64,000 nucleotides of DNA from Paracoccaceae bacterium (GCA_028150825.1 JAOGIM010000001.1:62001-126000), one strand, 5' to 3'; counted from the first letter of the stretch, positions 1 through 11,017 are shown. Numbers and translations: made by a program. Notes: generated by a model from the sequence alone, not told the origin.

Positions 1-417
1 GCGATGCTGTTGGGTAAAATCGAAAGCGAAAGATTAAACAACATAAGGGTCTATTCTGGAGATGCGCGGCATCTTTTTGATGTGCTGCCGCCTCAAAGCA
101 TTTCACGCGTTTTTTTGTTGTATCCAGATCCCTGGCCTAAAAAACGTCACCATAGACGCAGATTTGTAACACAGGAGCATATCGCGCCTTTGGCACAGGT
201 TATGAAGAAAGACGCAATATTTCGGGTCGCTACAGATATTAAAGATTATGTGCGCCAAACATTACAAGAAGTCCCAGCAAACGGTTTTAACATTCAAACA
301 GAGTTACCCCAAGATCTGCAAATCGCTTGGCCCGATTGGATTTCAACCCGCTATGAACAAAAAGCCCTGCGCGAAGGCCGTACGCCACATTATTTGACAT
401 TCAAACGGCATTCATAG
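1..417 (+). CDS. trmB: tRNA (guanine-N7-)-methyltransferase, C-terminal part (5' end outside window)
   Basis: Frame open through position 1; motif [19 protein letters not shown] typical of TrmB. Confidence 0.93.
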   Translation, partial: AMLLGKIESERLNNIRVYSGDARHLFDVLPPQSISRVFLLYPDPWPKKRHHRRRFVTQEHIAPLAQVMKKDAIFRVATDIKDYVRQTLQEVPANGFNIQTELPQDLQIAWPDWISTRYEQKALREGRTPHYLTFKRHS

Positions 418-508
418 ACCACATCTACGATGGATTGATCCTCACAAGAACATGGACCCCGCATTTGGCTTAGGCTATCTAGCACACAAAGCAAAAGAGG
501 AAATTTAT

Positions 509-1861
509 ATGTCAGCACATTACACCCCCGTTCCGATGACCTCGCGCAAGGCAGGGCCACTCACTGGAGAGGCAAATGTGCCCGGTGATAAATCGATCTC
601 TCACCGATCACTAATTCTCGGAGCAATGGCCATTGGAAGGACAGAGATCCACGGTTTACTAGAAGGACAAGATGTTTTGGACACCGCTAAGGCGATGCGT
701 GCGTTTGGCGCTACTGTGACGGATCACGGCGATGGACACTGGACGGTTCAGGGGGTTGGGGTGGGTGGTTTTTGTGAGCCCGAAGATGTAATCTACTGCG
801 GAAATTCGGGCACTGGTGTGCGCTTGATAATAGGAGCAATGGCCACACATTCGTTTACGGCCACATTTACCGGAGATGCAAGTCTGAACCGTCGGCCGAT
901 GGCGCGGGTCACGGATCCAATCGCGCTCTTTGGGGCAACCGCACATGGGCGCGCAGGTGGGCGCCTACCAATGACGATCATCGGCGCAAAAAATCCTGTC
1001 CCTGTACAGTATCGTGTCCCGATGCCGTCTGCACAGGTTAAATCGGCAGTGCTTCTGGCTGGATTAAATGCTCCTGGGGAAACCGTCGTCATCGAAAAAG
1101 AAGCGACGCGCGATCATACCGAGCGCATGCTCAAAGGCTTTGGTGCGGATATAAAGGTTGAGGACACCGATAAGGGCCGCGTTATAACGCTTAAAGGCTA
1201 CCCAGACCTTGTACCGCAAAACATCGCTGTGCCGCGCGACCCCAGTTCGGCGGCTTTTCCAGTCTGTGCCGCTCTGATTTGTGCAGGATCGGATGTGTTG
1301 GTACCCAATATCGGCCTTAATCCGACGCGGGCCGGTCTTTTTGCAACACTGCGCGACATGGGAGCGGACCTAACCTATGAAAACGAACGCATAGAAGGCG
1401 GTGAACCCATGGCCAATCTAAGGGTGCGTTTTTCACCTGATATGAAGGGCATTGAAGTACCACCTGAACGCGCTGCTAGTATGATAGATGAATATCCAAT
1501 TCTGTCTGTTGTTGCCTCTTTCGCACAGGGTCAGACAGTGATGCGTGGCGTTAAAGAACTTCGTGTTAAGGAAAGCGATAGAATAGACGCGATGGCGACT
1601 GGTCTCCGGGCGAACGGTATTTCTGTTGAAGAAGGCGAAGACTGGTGGATCGTGGATGGGCGCGGCATCTCAGATGTTCCTGGTGGCGGCCTTTGTGCGA
1701 CGTATCTCGATCACAGGATCGCAATGTCATTTATGATCTTGGGCATGGGCAGTAATAAGCCAGTCAGTATTGACAACGGTGTCCCAATTGTAACATCTTT
1801 CCCAATTTTTGAAGACCTCATGGCTCAGTTGGGGGCCAGTTTATCGCGAGACAAACGTTAG
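509..1861 (+). CDS. aroA: 3-phosphoshikimate 1-carboxyvinyltransferase (EPSP synthase)
   Basis: [44 protein letters not shown] motifs; ATG at 509 after AAGAGGAAA preferred over the ORF-track start at 452. Confidence 0.95.
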   Translation: MSAHYTPVPMTSRKAGPLTGEANVPGDKSISHRSLILGAMAIGRTEIHGLLEGQDVLDTAKAMRAFGATVTDHGDGHWTVQGVGVGGFCEPEDVIYCGNSGTGVRLIIGAMATHSFTATFTGDASLNRRPMARVTDPIALFGATAHGRAGGRLPMTIIGAKNPVPVQYRVPMPSAQVKSAVLLAGLNAPGETVVIEKEATRDHTERMLKGFGADIKVEDTDKGRVITLKGYPDLVPQNIAVPRDPSSAAFPVCAALICAGSDVLVPNIGLNPTRAGLFATLRDMGADLTYENERIEGGEPMANLRVRFSPDMKGIEVPPERAASMIDEYPILSVVASFAQGQTVMRGVKELRVKESDRIDAMATGLRANGISVEEGEDWWIVDGRGISDVPGGGLCATYLDHRIAMSFMILGMGSNKPVSIDNGVPIVTSFPIFEDLMAQLGASLSRDKR

Positions 1862-1862
1862 A

Positions 1863-2504
1863 ATGTTAGTTTCGAAGCCAATTCGTTTCACCGTTGCCAT
1901 TGATGGCCCTGCAGCCGCTGGAAAGGGTACGGTTGCCAAAGGGCTGGCCGATCATTTTGGCTTTTCGCATCTGGACACTGGCCTGCTTTATCGTGCTATC
2001 GCGGTGAAGGCCTTAGTTGGTGAAGATCCAATCACCGCAGCGAACGAGCTTGTGGCCTCAGACATGACATCACAAACCTTACAAAGTCCTAAGGTTGCTC
2101 GAATGGCCAGTAAGGTCGCAGTCATTCCGCAAGTTCGAGCAGCTTTACTGGCATTCCAAGAAAACTTTGCATCTCAGGACGGTGGTGCAGTTCTTGATGG
2201 CCGCGATATCGGAACCATAATTTGTCCAGAGGCCCAAATAAAAATATTTATTACAGCAAGTGCGGAAATACGTGCAAAAAGGCGTTATGATGAATTACAA
2301 AGCAAAGGTTTGGAAACAAGTTATGATGAAGTTCTGCGCGATGTCAAAGAGCGAGATGAACGCGATATGACACGCAAAGATGCACCCCTAAAACCTGCCC
2401 ACGATGCTCATATTTTGGATACAAGCGGACTGAGCATTATGGCATCTCTTCAAAAAGCAATCGACATCACGTCTACAGCTTTCGTTAAAGCCATGAAAAT
2501 ATGA
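1863..2504 (+). CDS. cmk: Cytidylate kinase
   Basis: FTVAIDGPAAAGKGTVAKGLA P-loop, LDTGLLYRA, DGRDIGT; ATG at 1863 immediately after aroA stop. Confidence 0.95.
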   Translation: MLVSKPIRFTVAIDGPAAAGKGTVAKGLADHFGFSHLDTGLLYRAIAVKALVGEDPITAANELVASDMTSQTLQSPKVARMASKVAVIPQVRAALLAFQENFASQDGGAVLDGRDIGTIICPEAQIKIFITASAEIRAKRRYDELQSKGLETSYDEVLRDVKERDERDMTRKDAPLKPAHDAHILDTSGLSIMASLQKAIDITSTAFVKAMKI

Positions 2505-2725
2505 TTTAGCGACGCCCAAGCTAACAGATAGTGTAATCAAGGGAACCAGTGTTGCTTTAAAAGGGATTGGTGCTTGATTTATATTAGCAAAGGTCGTATG
2601 AGCCAGCCTTGCGATTTCTGGTAAATAGCAATCAAGAGCAGGCCAAGCTTGCATTATAAAAACCGAAAGACCAGCGGAGACAACCGTTTGGCCCGTAACT
2701 GTCATATAAAGGAAAATGAGACCAC

Positions 2726-4405
2726 ATGGCTCAATCAACATCTATGGAGGAATTCGAAGCCCTCCTTAATGAAAGCTTCGAAATGGACACCCCTAGTGAA
2801 GGTTCAGTTGTAAAAGGCAGGGTTATTGCTGTCGAAGCTGGACAGGCAATTATCGATGTCGGCTACAAAATGGAAGGCCGTGTTGACCTAAAGGAGTTTG
2901 CCGACCCAGGCGAAGCGCCAGAAGTTAATGTTGGCGACAGTGTAGAAGTGTTCTTACGCCAAGTAGAAAACTCAAAAGGCGAAGCGGTGATCAGCCGTGA
3001 GATGGCACGTCGAGAAGAGGCATGGGACCGCCTCGAGAAGGCTCATTCTGATGATTCGCGCGTTGAAGGCGCAATCTTTGGCCGCGTCAAAGGTGGCTTT
3101 ACCGTAGATCTGGGCGGAGCTGTAGCGTTCTTGCCGGGTTCACAAGTTGACGTGCGCCCCGTGCGTGATGCCGGACCGCTGATGGGTCTGAAACAACCGT
3201 TTCAGATCCTAAAAATGGATCGTCGCCGCGGTAACATCGTTGTTTCGCGTCGTGCAATCCTTGAAGAAAGCCGCGCAGAACAGCGAGCCGAAGTTATCGG
3301 GAACCTCGCCGAAGGTATGTCAGTTGAAGGTGTAGTAAAAAACATTACTGAATATGGCGCATTTGTTGACCTTGGCGGTGTGGATGGTCTTTTGCATGTA
3401 ACCGATATGGCATGGCGACGCGTCAATCACCCTTCAGAAATCCTGACGATCGGTGAAACAATTAACGTGCAGGTTATCAAGATAAACAAAGACACACATC
3501 GTATCAGCCTCGGTATGAAGCAATTGCAAGAAGATCCATGGGATCTTGTTGCAGGAAAATATCCACTTGAATCAATTCATACTGGCATAGTAACAAACAT
3601 TACTGATTATGGTGCGTTTGTTGAATTGGAAGCCGGCGTTGAAGGACTCGTTCACGTGTCTGAAATGTCTTGGACTAAGAAAAACGTTCATCCTGGAAAA
3701 ATCGTTTCCACCAGCCAAGAAGTCGAAGTTATGGTCCTTGAAATCGATGGTTCCAAACGTCGCGTGTCATTGGGTCTGAAACAAACTCAGCGCAATCCAT
3801 GGGAAGTCTTCGCAGAAGCTAACCCAGAAGGAACTAAAGTTGAAGGTGAAGTAAAAAATATCACTGAATTTGGTCTCTTCATTGGCCTCGAAGGCGAAAT
3901 AGACGGCATGGTTCACTTGAGCGATATCTCTTGGGATGAACGTGGCGAAGATGCAATCCAAAATTTTCGTAAGGGCGACGTTGTTCGAGCCGTTGTGTCA
4001 GAAGTAGACGTAGAAAAAGAACGCATCAGCCTCTCGATCAAAGGCATGGGTGCTGATAAGTTTGCAGAAGCAACAGGTGGTGTCAAACGCGGCGCTATTG
4101 TGACCGTTGAAGTAACTGCAATCGAAGATGGCGGTATCGAAGTTGAATACGAAGGCGCAAAAGCGTTCATTCGTCGTTCAGATCTTAGCCGGGATCGCGC
4201 CGAACAAAGGCCAGATCGCTTCTCTGTCGGGAACAAGGTCGATGTTCGTATCACTAATATTGACAGCAAAACTCGCAAACTTGGTCTGTCCATTAAAGCG
4301 CGCGAAATAGCAGAAGAGAAAGAAGCCGTGGAACAATACGGATCTTCAGACTCGGGGGCGTCTCTCGGCGATATCTTGGGAGCCGCCTTGAAAGGCGACG
4401 AGTAA
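2726..4405 (+). CDS. rpsA: 30S ribosomal protein S1
   Basis: 559 aa with multiple tandem S1 domains (VKNITEYGAFVDLGGVDGLLHVTDMAW etc.). Confidence 0.97.
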   Translation: MAQSTSMEEFEALLNESFEMDTPSEGSVVKGRVIAVEAGQAIIDVGYKMEGRVDLKEFADPGEAPEVNVGDSVEVFLRQVENSKGEAVISREMARREEAWDRLEKAHSDDSRVEGAIFGRVKGGFTVDLGGAVAFLPGSQVDVRPVRDAGPLMGLKQPFQILKMDRRRGNIVVSRRAILEESRAEQRAEVIGNLAEGMSVEGVVKNITEYGAFVDLGGVDGLLHVTDMAWRRVNHPSEILTIGETINVQVIKINKDTHRISLGMKQLQEDPWDLVAGKYPLESIHTGIVTNITDYGAFVELEAGVEGLVHVSEMSWTKKNVHPGKIVSTSQEVEVMVLEIDGSKRRVSLGLKQTQRNPWEVFAEANPEGTKVEGEVKNITEFGLFIGLEGEIDGMVHLSDISWDERGEDAIQNFRKGDVVRAVVSEVDVEKERISLSIKGMGADKFAEATGGVKRGAIVTVEVTAIEDGGIEVEYEGAKAFIRRSDLSRDRAEQRPDRFSVGNKVDVRITNIDSKTRKLGLSIKAREIAEEKEAVEQYGSSDSGASLGDILGAALKGDE

Positions 4406-4422
4406 TCCAAGTTTATAAACTT

Positions 4423-4456
4423 AAATCCTGCATGCCTTAGGCCTGCGGGATTTTTT
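4423..4456 (+). terminator. Rho-independent terminator after rpsA
   Basis: AAATCCTGCATGCC-TTA-GGCCTGCGGGATTT hairpin followed by TTTT, 18 nt after the rpsA stop. Confidence 0.8.
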
Positions 4457-4523
4457 ACTATTGATTCGCATACATAGGTATCTAGAGAATATTTTTTCTT
4501 CTGATCGCTGTATTTTAGTGAGA

Positions 4524-4617
4524 GCTAAGCCAAAAACGGCTAAACTGAGCGGTTATTTTTGCATCATGACTAACAAAAGCGTTCATGCAAAAAACAAAGA
4601 GTTTCCCAAACCGCTCA
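4524..4617. repeat. Consecutive or nested inverted repeats in the rpsA-ihfB intergenic region
   Basis: AGCC-AAAAAC-GGCT small hairpin; TGAGCGGTT (4546-4554) / AACCGCTCA (4609-4617) perfect 9 bp; inner TTTTTGCAT (4556-4564) / ATGCAAAAA (4585-4593) perfect 9 bp. Confidence 0.7.
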
Positions 4618-4667
4618 TTCTACCTATAGTACGATAAACTAGAAATGCGATCAAACTTGGGGGAAAG

Positions 4668-4952
4668 ATGATACGTTCAGAGCTGATTCAGACCATAGCA
4701 GATGATAATCCACATTTATTTCAACGTGATGTCGAACGTATCGTAAATACAGTTTTTGAAGAAATCACGGATGCGATGGTGCATGGAGAACGTGTGGAAC
4801 TCCGCGGTTTTGGCGCATTTTCCGTCAAGCAGCGTGGCGCCAGATTAGGCCGCAACCCAAGAACGGGCGAAGCTGTGTCGGTTGACTCAAAACGTGTGCC
4901 TTTTTTCAAAACGGGCAAGCTTTTGCGGGATAGATTAAATGGAAGATCCTAA
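4668..4952 (+). CDS. ihfB: Integration host factor subunit beta
   Basis: 94 aa, MIRSELIQ...[42 protein letters not shown]. Confidence 0.95.
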   Translation: MIRSELIQTIADDNPHLFQRDVERIVNTVFEEITDAMVHGERVELRGFGAFSVKQRGARLGRNPRTGEAVSVDSKRVPFFKTGKLLRDRLNGRS

Positions 4953-5333
4953 ATGCTGCGGGTTTTCAACTACCTGTTTTCCGGCGCTTTAGCACTAGTG
5001 TTGATTTTGCTTGCGCTCGCAAACAGGGATCTTGTGCGCATGAGCCTGTTGCCGGACGAGTTCAATTTTATCGGATTTAATTTTTACTTGAATATTCCAA
5101 TCTTCGTTGTGTTTTTTGGTGGTGCTATTTTTGGCATCATGGTTGGGTTTGTTATGGAGTGGATGCGCGAATACAAATTACGCTCCGCATCAACCCGTAA
5201 AACCCGCGAACTAAAAGGCATAAAGCGACAGCTACAGCAGCTGAAAGATGAAAAGTATGAAAATGAAGACGACGTCCTTGCTCTCCTTGAACACACTATA
5301 AAGGAGACTAAGAAATCAGCTCCGTTAATGTAA
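4953..5333 (+). CDS. lapA: LapA-domain membrane protein
   Basis: Two N-terminal TM segments then a charged helix; gene order ihfB-lapA-trpF. Confidence 0.75.
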   Translation: MLRVFNYLFSGALALVLILLALANRDLVRMSLLPDEFNFIGFNFYLNIPIFVVFFGGAIFGIMVGFVMEWMREYKLRSASTRKTRELKGIKRQLQQLKDEKYENEDDVLALLEHTIKETKKSAPLM

Positions 5334-5971
5334 AAATTTGTGGCCTTACAACAGGAAGTTCTGTAACGACCGCAGTCACAGCAGGGGCTGATTATTTAGG
5401 ATTTGTATTTTTTTCAAAGTCTCCAAGATATTTAACTTTTAGCCAAGCTGCGGACTTCGCTACGCTTATTCCAAAAAATGTAATTCAAGTTGCATTGGTA
5501 GTTGATCCCAACAATGATCTTTTAACCAATATGATGAAGTATGTTCCCATAGACATGATCCAACTGCAGGGAACAGAAACACCTCAAAGGGTGAGAGAAG
5601 TCAAAGAGCTGACCAGATTGCCCGTGATGAAAGCAATCGGTGTCTCAGAGCCAGAAGATTTAGACATAATTGATAGCTATGCTACCGTGGCAGACCAGCT
5701 TTTGATTGATGCAAAGCCGCCCAAAGGTTCGATCCTGCCTGGTGGTAATGGCCTAGCCTTCGACTGGGGATTGATGACAGGCAAGACTTGGGACGTCCCT
5801 TGGATGCTTGCGGGCGGGCTAAACCCAGAAAACGTGACTGAGGCAATAAAAACCACTGGAACAGCTCAAATCGATGTGTCCTCCGGTGTTGAAAGAGCAC
5901 CTGGCGATAAGGACCCAGACAAAGTCACCCGCTTTATTCAAAACGCCAAAAGAAGCCATCAAACGACTTAA
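5315..5971 (+). CDS. trpF: Phosphoribosylanthranilate isomerase (apparent ATC start; overlaps the lapA 3' end)
   Basis: Reading frame from 5312 encodes ..SSVNVKICGLTTGSSVTTAVTAGADYLGFVFFSKSPRYL...DAKPPKGSILPGGNGLAFDW...LAGGLNPENV; the ORF-track TTG start at 5495 would remove the catalytic KICG segment. Confidence 0.85.
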   Translation: MSSVNVKICGLTTGSSVTTAVTAGADYLGFVFFSKSPRYLTFSQAADFATLIPKNVIQVALVVDPNNDLLTNMMKYVPIDMIQLQGTETPQRVREVKELTRLPVMKAIGVSEPEDLDIIDSYATVADQLLIDAKPPKGSILPGGNGLAFDWGLMTGKTWDVPWMLAGGLNPENVTEAIKTTGTAQIDVSSGVERAPGDKDPDKVTRFIQNAKRSHQTT

Positions 5972-6117
5972 AATCTGAACGGCGGTCTAGGCTCTTTACA
6001 ATTACTCAATTCTTTCAAAGCTAATTGTGGGGTGTGTCATAATTTAGCAGCGCTTGTATCTTTACCTCTCTACCCAAGAGCAGTACAAAAAAGAAATTCT
6101 AACTCCGGAGTCAAATT

Positions 6118-7350
6118 ATGCCCAATGAACTTTTCAACAGTTTTATGACTGGTCCAGATGAAAAAGGTCGGTTTGGTGAATTTGGTGGACGCTTTGTGTC
6201 AGAAACCCTGATGCCGCTTATTTTAGAGCTGGAAAAACAATACAAAATTGCCAAGACTGACGAAACATTCTGGCACGAGATGAATGATCTTTGGACAAAT
6301 TATGTTGGCCGCCCAAGCCCACTTTATTTAGCCGAACGCCTGACGGATCACCTGAGTGGGGCCAAGATTTATATGAAGCGTGACGAACTTAATCATACTG
6401 GTGCACACAAGATCAATAATGTACTAGGCCAGATTATTCTGGCCCGCCGTATGGGGAAGGGCCGTATTATAGCAGAGACGGGCGCAGGCCAGCATGGGGT
6501 AGCCACTGCCACTGTGTGCGCAAAATTTGGTCTGAAATGCATTGTTTATATGGGTGCACATGATGTTGAGCGTCAGGCACCCAATGTCTTTCGTATGCGA
6601 CTACTGGGGGCCGAAGTGGTCCCGGTTACCTCAGGACGCGGCACGCTCAAAGATGCAATGAATGATGCACTACGCGACTGGGTGACAAATGTGAGGGATA
6701 CGTTTTACTGTATTGGAACAGTCGCTGGCCCACATCCATACCCGGCAATGGTGCGAGACTTCCAATCGGTTATCGGTAAGGAAGTCAAACAACAAATGCA
6801 TTTGGCCGAGGGCCGCAATCCAGATACATTGATTGCAGCCATTGGTGGGGGCTCAAATGCAATGGGCCTTTTCTATCCATTCCTTGATGAAGAGGATGTT
6901 AGCGTCATCGGTGTCGAGGCAGGCGGCAAGGGCGTCAATCAGAAAATGGAGCATTGCGCTTCGTTGACTGGAGGACGACCGGGCGTTCTACACGGCAATA
7001 GAACTTATTTACTGCAAGACGGTGACGGACAGATTCTTGAGGGATTCTCTATATCAGCCGGACTTGATTACCCCGGAATTGGCCCGGAACACGCCTGGCT
7101 TCATGACATAGGGCGCGCCAAATATGTGTCCATTACAGATAAAGAGGCGCTGGAAGCCTTTCAGCTTTGCTGTGAACTGGAAGGCATCATTCCCGCCTTG
7201 GAACCCAGCCATGCTCTGGCTCATGTGATGAAAATAGCGCCTGAATTGGATGAAAGTCACATCATTTGCATGAATATGTGTGGACGCGGCGACAAGGATA
7301 TTTTTACAGTCGCCAAACATCTAAATTTTGATATGGGCGATGTTGGTTAA
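6118..7350 (+). CDS. trpB: Tryptophan synthase beta chain
   Basis: [50 protein letters not shown]. Confidence 0.97.
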   Translation: MPNELFNSFMTGPDEKGRFGEFGGRFVSETLMPLILELEKQYKIAKTDETFWHEMNDLWTNYVGRPSPLYLAERLTDHLSGAKIYMKRDELNHTGAHKINNVLGQIILARRMGKGRIIAETGAGQHGVATATVCAKFGLKCIVYMGAHDVERQAPNVFRMRLLGAEVVPVTSGRGTLKDAMNDALRDWVTNVRDTFYCIGTVAGPHPYPAMVRDFQSVIGKEVKQQMHLAEGRNPDTLIAAIGGGSNAMGLFYPFLDEEDVSVIGVEAGGKGVNQKMEHCASLTGGRPGVLHGNRTYLLQDGDGQILEGFSISAGLDYPGIGPEHAWLHDIGRAKYVSITDKEALEAFQLCCELEGIIPALEPSHALAHVMKIAPELDESHIICMNMCGRGDKDIFTVAKHLNFDMGDVG

Positions 7351-7437
7351 ACGCTGACTACTAACATACTATTGAAAAATCCCACGCCACTATAAGCTGT
7401 AGGTTTTTATGTTCTACGCCCTAACATATTTGCAAAT

Positions 7438-8415
7438 CTATTCGGCAATCGGCACAAAGCTATCTCTATAAAACCGATACGAGTTGTCGCCCATTATACC
7501 ATTTACTTCGATCTCTGACATACCGGTGTCACGCAACCCCTGAGCTATATTGCCAAAGTCTCTATTGGTCTCAAACCAATATGGCATTGGTGGAAATCCT
7601 GGAGAATTAGCAGAACCTTCTCCGTAGTCAATCTCTTTGCTCCAGCGGCCAACACGCATCCACTCAACTATGCTGTCGGGCTGATCCTGACAAAGGTCAG
7701 AACCGATCCCAAGATGTTCTATCCCATAAAGATCAGCGGCATGCGCAATCATTTCACAGAAACTCTGTAACGTGCAATTGGCTTTATCCTTGAGGTGATG
7801 GGGGTAGAGAGAAAAGCCAAGCATGCCACCAGCCTCAGTTACCGCCTTGATCACCTCATGACGTTTATTGCGCAACGCAGGTTGCCAATCATAAGTGTTC
7901 GCATGGGTGATGGCGATAGGACGTTGGGAAATCTCGGCTGCCTCAACCGTAGACCTGTCGGCAGAATGGCTCATATCTACAACTAGACCGACGCGATTCA
8001 TCTCTTTAATCACTTGGCGTCCCATACGGGTGATTCCGGCATCTTCAGTCTCATAACAGCCTGTCGCCAAAAGCGATTGGTTATTATAACTTAGTTGCAT
8101 AAAGCGCGCTCCCAGGCTGTGTGCAATCTCGACGAGACCAATATCATCTTCGATTGGGCTTGGGTTTTGAAAGCCAAAGAAAATTGCTGTCCTATCCGTT
8201 GCTTGCGCACGGTCTATGTCTTCTGCCCACAGACCTTTCATGATCAGGTCGGGATATTGTTCAAACCAACGGTTCCAAGCCTCAAAATTTAGAACGGTCT
8301 CACGAAAGTTTTCGTGGTAGGAAATTGTGACATGTACAGCATCCACGCAGCCATCACGCATCTGTTTGAAAATCTTTGGAGACCATTTGGCATACTGCAG
8401 ATTGTCTATAATCAT
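7438..8415 (-). CDS. Membrane dipeptidase family (peptidase M19) protein
   Basis: VDAVHVTISYHENFRETVLNFEAWNRWFEQYPDLI..., LVVDMSHS, PIAITHAN, HLGIGSDLCQ; ATG at 8415 (alternative TTG at 8466). Confidence 0.8.
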   Translation of the reverse strand: MIIDNLQYAKWSPKIFKQMRDGCVDAVHVTISYHENFRETVLNFEAWNRWFEQYPDLIMKGLWAEDIDRAQATDRTAIFFGFQNPSPIEDDIGLVEIAHSLGARFMQLSYNNQSLLATGCYETEDAGITRMGRQVIKEMNRVGLVVDMSHSADRSTVEAAEISQRPIAITHANTYDWQPALRNKRHEVIKAVTEAGGMLGFSLYPHHLKDKANCTLQSFCEMIAHAADLYGIEHLGIGSDLCQDQPDSIVEWMRVGRWSKEIDYGEGSANSPGFPPMPYWFETNRDFGNIAQGLRDTGMSEIEVNGIMGDNSYRFYRDSFVPIAE

Positions 8416-8731
8416 ATTATAATCGCCTTTATATTCAAGGATAAATTTTGAAACAATCGAATTCAAGTGAGGACGAAATTTAGTCCACTATCGGTTTACA
8501 TGCTATAGATTTGTAAAATATTTCATTTTAAATGCCAATGTCACTCTTGCAGAACAAACCGTGAGGTATGGAGATCATTCATTGCTAAATCCTTCCTTTA
8601 GGGCCAAGTTATATTTCATCAGGGAACTCATGATCCACACTATCTACCTTTTCCTCTACTACCGCATCTTTATAAATTGTCCGATGACTTTGTTAAACTA
8701 TGGTAGATAATAGATATACCTTGGAAGATTA

Positions 8732-10909
8732 TTGTTCATGTTAGATATGCAAACCGCGATCACAAAACCAAATGAGCAGCTCAGGCAAACCGATGATATT
8801 GATTTGAACCGACGGGTTCAGATTAATTTTTTTGTCGCTTTTTTCTTCCTTTTTATTTCTGCGTCTTGGTTTTTGGCATTTGTTTGGCTTGGCGATCTTG
8901 TCGGTATTTTAATATGCAGCTTGTTCTCTCTTGACATAATGATCTTTATTGCCCTTTTTCTTTTTTACCGCAGCAAATTTGTGCACTTCTTCTGGCTTGT
9001 CAATTGTAATGTAGCAATCTTAACTGCATTGATCTTTGTCAACCCTGGTGGAGACGTGGATCTGTTATTTTTAGTTGTTTTGGCTTTGCCATTTCTAGTT
9101 TTTTCCCGACAAAAAGAACCCTTTTTACTTCTCTTCTCCTTCCTGATTCCGATGATTTTGGGGTGTGCCACTTTTTATTTTGACGTCACAGGCTCTTTAA
9201 AGGAGCTATTGGGTATTCCACTCACAGAATCCAAAATGAATTTAGACACGTTGAATATGTCAATTCGTGTGACTGTGGGTTTAGGTCTGGTCGCCGAACT
9301 TGGTATATTTACACACTTTGCTTCAAAAGCCCAGGAACAGCTTTATTTGGCCAGCACCACCGCAGAAGTGGCTTTAAAGGAAAAGGACGATTTTTTGGTT
9401 AATATGAGCCATGAAATTCGCACACCTATGAATGGATTGATCGGAACAATCGAAGTTCTGGATATGATGCGGCAATCACCAGATCAATCCCGTACCATTA
9501 GAATAATCCGTAATTCCGTCTTTGCATTGTTGCGGATTATTGATGACATCTTGGATGCAACAAAGATCGATGCCGGTCAGCTTGATATCGAAAGTACAAA
9601 AATTGAGCTACGCCCAGTCATTGAAGGTGCGGTTATCACTCTGCAAACAACGGCAGATCACGAGAATGTGCGCTTAGCTTTGTCTATTGATCCAGACGTC
9701 CCAACGTGGGTTTTGTCAGATTCTGGGCGTCTGCGTCAGATTGTTCTCAATCTATTGAGTAATGCAATCAAATATACCGCTGACGATCTCATTGGACGCA
9801 TAGGCTGGGTCTATATATCCGTGACCAAAGTGTCCAATTCCAGTCTGGTTATAGAAGTTCAAGATGAGGGTATTGGGATGTCTCAGGGATTTCAACAAAG
9901 GCTGTTCCAGCCCTTAGTCCAAGGAGAGACCACTTCGACACGAAGAGTTGACGGTACGGGCCTTGGCCTTCTGATCACTAAAAAGCTTGTCTATCAAATG
10001 GGTGGTATGCTCACAATTAAAAGCAAACAAGGCCAAGGCACAAAAATTGCTGTTGAATTGCCATTGCCAGAGGTCACGGGGCATCGACTAGCGCACAGTA
10101 TCCGAAACTTAGAAATCAACTATGTGAGGCAAGACGGCACAGGAGAGATATGGAACCTTGCGAAGAATCTGAAAAAGCAGGGAGTTATAGTTACACAGAA
10201 ACTGATACCGGATGGGCGCAAAAGCTTTGCTCTTGCACCACAAAGCGATGTAATCTATCTATTGCAATCAAAATCTGACGAACAGATTGCAACTTGGCAG
10301 AACCATATCAGAAAAAATGCCTTAACCCCTAAATTTATCATACTCTCCAAAAAGCGGTCCGATAAACTTGGCCAATTGAAAGAGGATACTTTTAGCATTC
10401 AACTCAACCCTGTTCTGCCTGCCGAATTAGGTAATGCACTCGTCGTCTTGAGCGGCCGTAAGAAATCTTCTTTGATGCAGCCAAGAAATCCTATCAGCCA
10501 AGGCTTGACGCCAAAGAAAAAGAAACAACGTAAGGCAAAGTTTCTTCTCCTTGTCGAACATAATGAGATCAATCAGATCGTTATCTTAAAGCAGCTTGAA
10601 GTACTCGGCTATTCCACCGGTTTGGCTAGAAATGGCAGAGATGGTCTAAAACTTTGGAAAAGTGGAAAGTATGATGCAGTTTTAAGCGACTGTAATATGC
10701 CTATTATGGATGGTTTTGAAATGACTGAAGCGGGGCGAAGATGGGAGAGAACAAATAACGTTAAGCCAATCCCCATCATTGCGATCACGGCCAATGCTTT
10801 AGCAGGGGACGCCGATAAATGCTTTGCCTCCGGTATGGATGGTTACTTGGCAAAACCTGTCGAGATTAAGGTTCTCGAAGCTAAATTAGTAGCTTTTATC
10901 GGGCTATAA
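8732..10909 (+). CDS. Membrane-bound hybrid sensor histidine kinase with C-terminal receiver domain
   Basis: Six or more N-terminal hydrophobic segments; MSHEIRTPMNGLIG H-box; DSGRLRQIVLNLLSNAIKYT N-box; GTGLGLLITKKLV; C-terminal REC with YDAVLSDCNMPIMDGFEM. Confidence 0.9.
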   Translation: MFMLDMQTAITKPNEQLRQTDDIDLNRRVQINFFVAFFFLFISASWFLAFVWLGDLVGILICSLFSLDIMIFIALFLFYRSKFVHFFWLVNCNVAILTALIFVNPGGDVDLLFLVVLALPFLVFSRQKEPFLLLFSFLIPMILGCATFYFDVTGSLKELLGIPLTESKMNLDTLNMSIRVTVGLGLVAELGIFTHFASKAQEQLYLASTTAEVALKEKDDFLVNMSHEIRTPMNGLIGTIEVLDMMRQSPDQSRTIRIIRNSVFALLRIIDDILDATKIDAGQLDIESTKIELRPVIEGAVITLQTTADHENVRLALSIDPDVPTWVLSDSGRLRQIVLNLLSNAIKYTADDLIGRIGWVYISVTKVSNSSLVIEVQDEGIGMSQGFQQRLFQPLVQGETTSTRRVDGTGLGLLITKKLVYQMGGMLTIKSKQGQGTKIAVELPLPEVTGHRLAHSIRNLEINYVRQDGTGEIWNLAKNLKKQGVIVTQKLIPDGRKSFALAPQSDVIYLLQSKSDEQIATWQNHIRKNALTPKFIILSKKRSDKLGQLKEDTFSIQLNPVLPAELGNALVVLSGRKKSSLMQPRNPISQGLTPKKKKQRKAKFLLLVEHNEINQIVILKQLEVLGYSTGLARNGRDGLKLWKSGKYDAVLSDCNMPIMDGFEMTEAGRRWERTNNVKPIPIIAITANALAGDADKCFASGMDGYLAKPVEIKVLEAKLVAFIGL

Positions 10910-11017
10910 ATTAATAGTAGGTGTGGCGTATCCTTCGACTACCCCCTAATCATTTTGAATTTACTTGGCAATAAATCAAGCAGGTAGCGCTACCATGCTG
11001 GTCAGAGAAAGCACGAC

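Noticed and set aside
3913-4410. 165-aa ORF antisense to rpsA
   Set aside because: Mirror ORF of a highly expressed ribosomal protein gene, Ser/Arg-rich with no domain.
5495-5971. TTG start for trpF as given by the ORF track
   Set aside because: Would remove the catalytic N-terminus, although the upstream frame is open and clearly PRAI-like.
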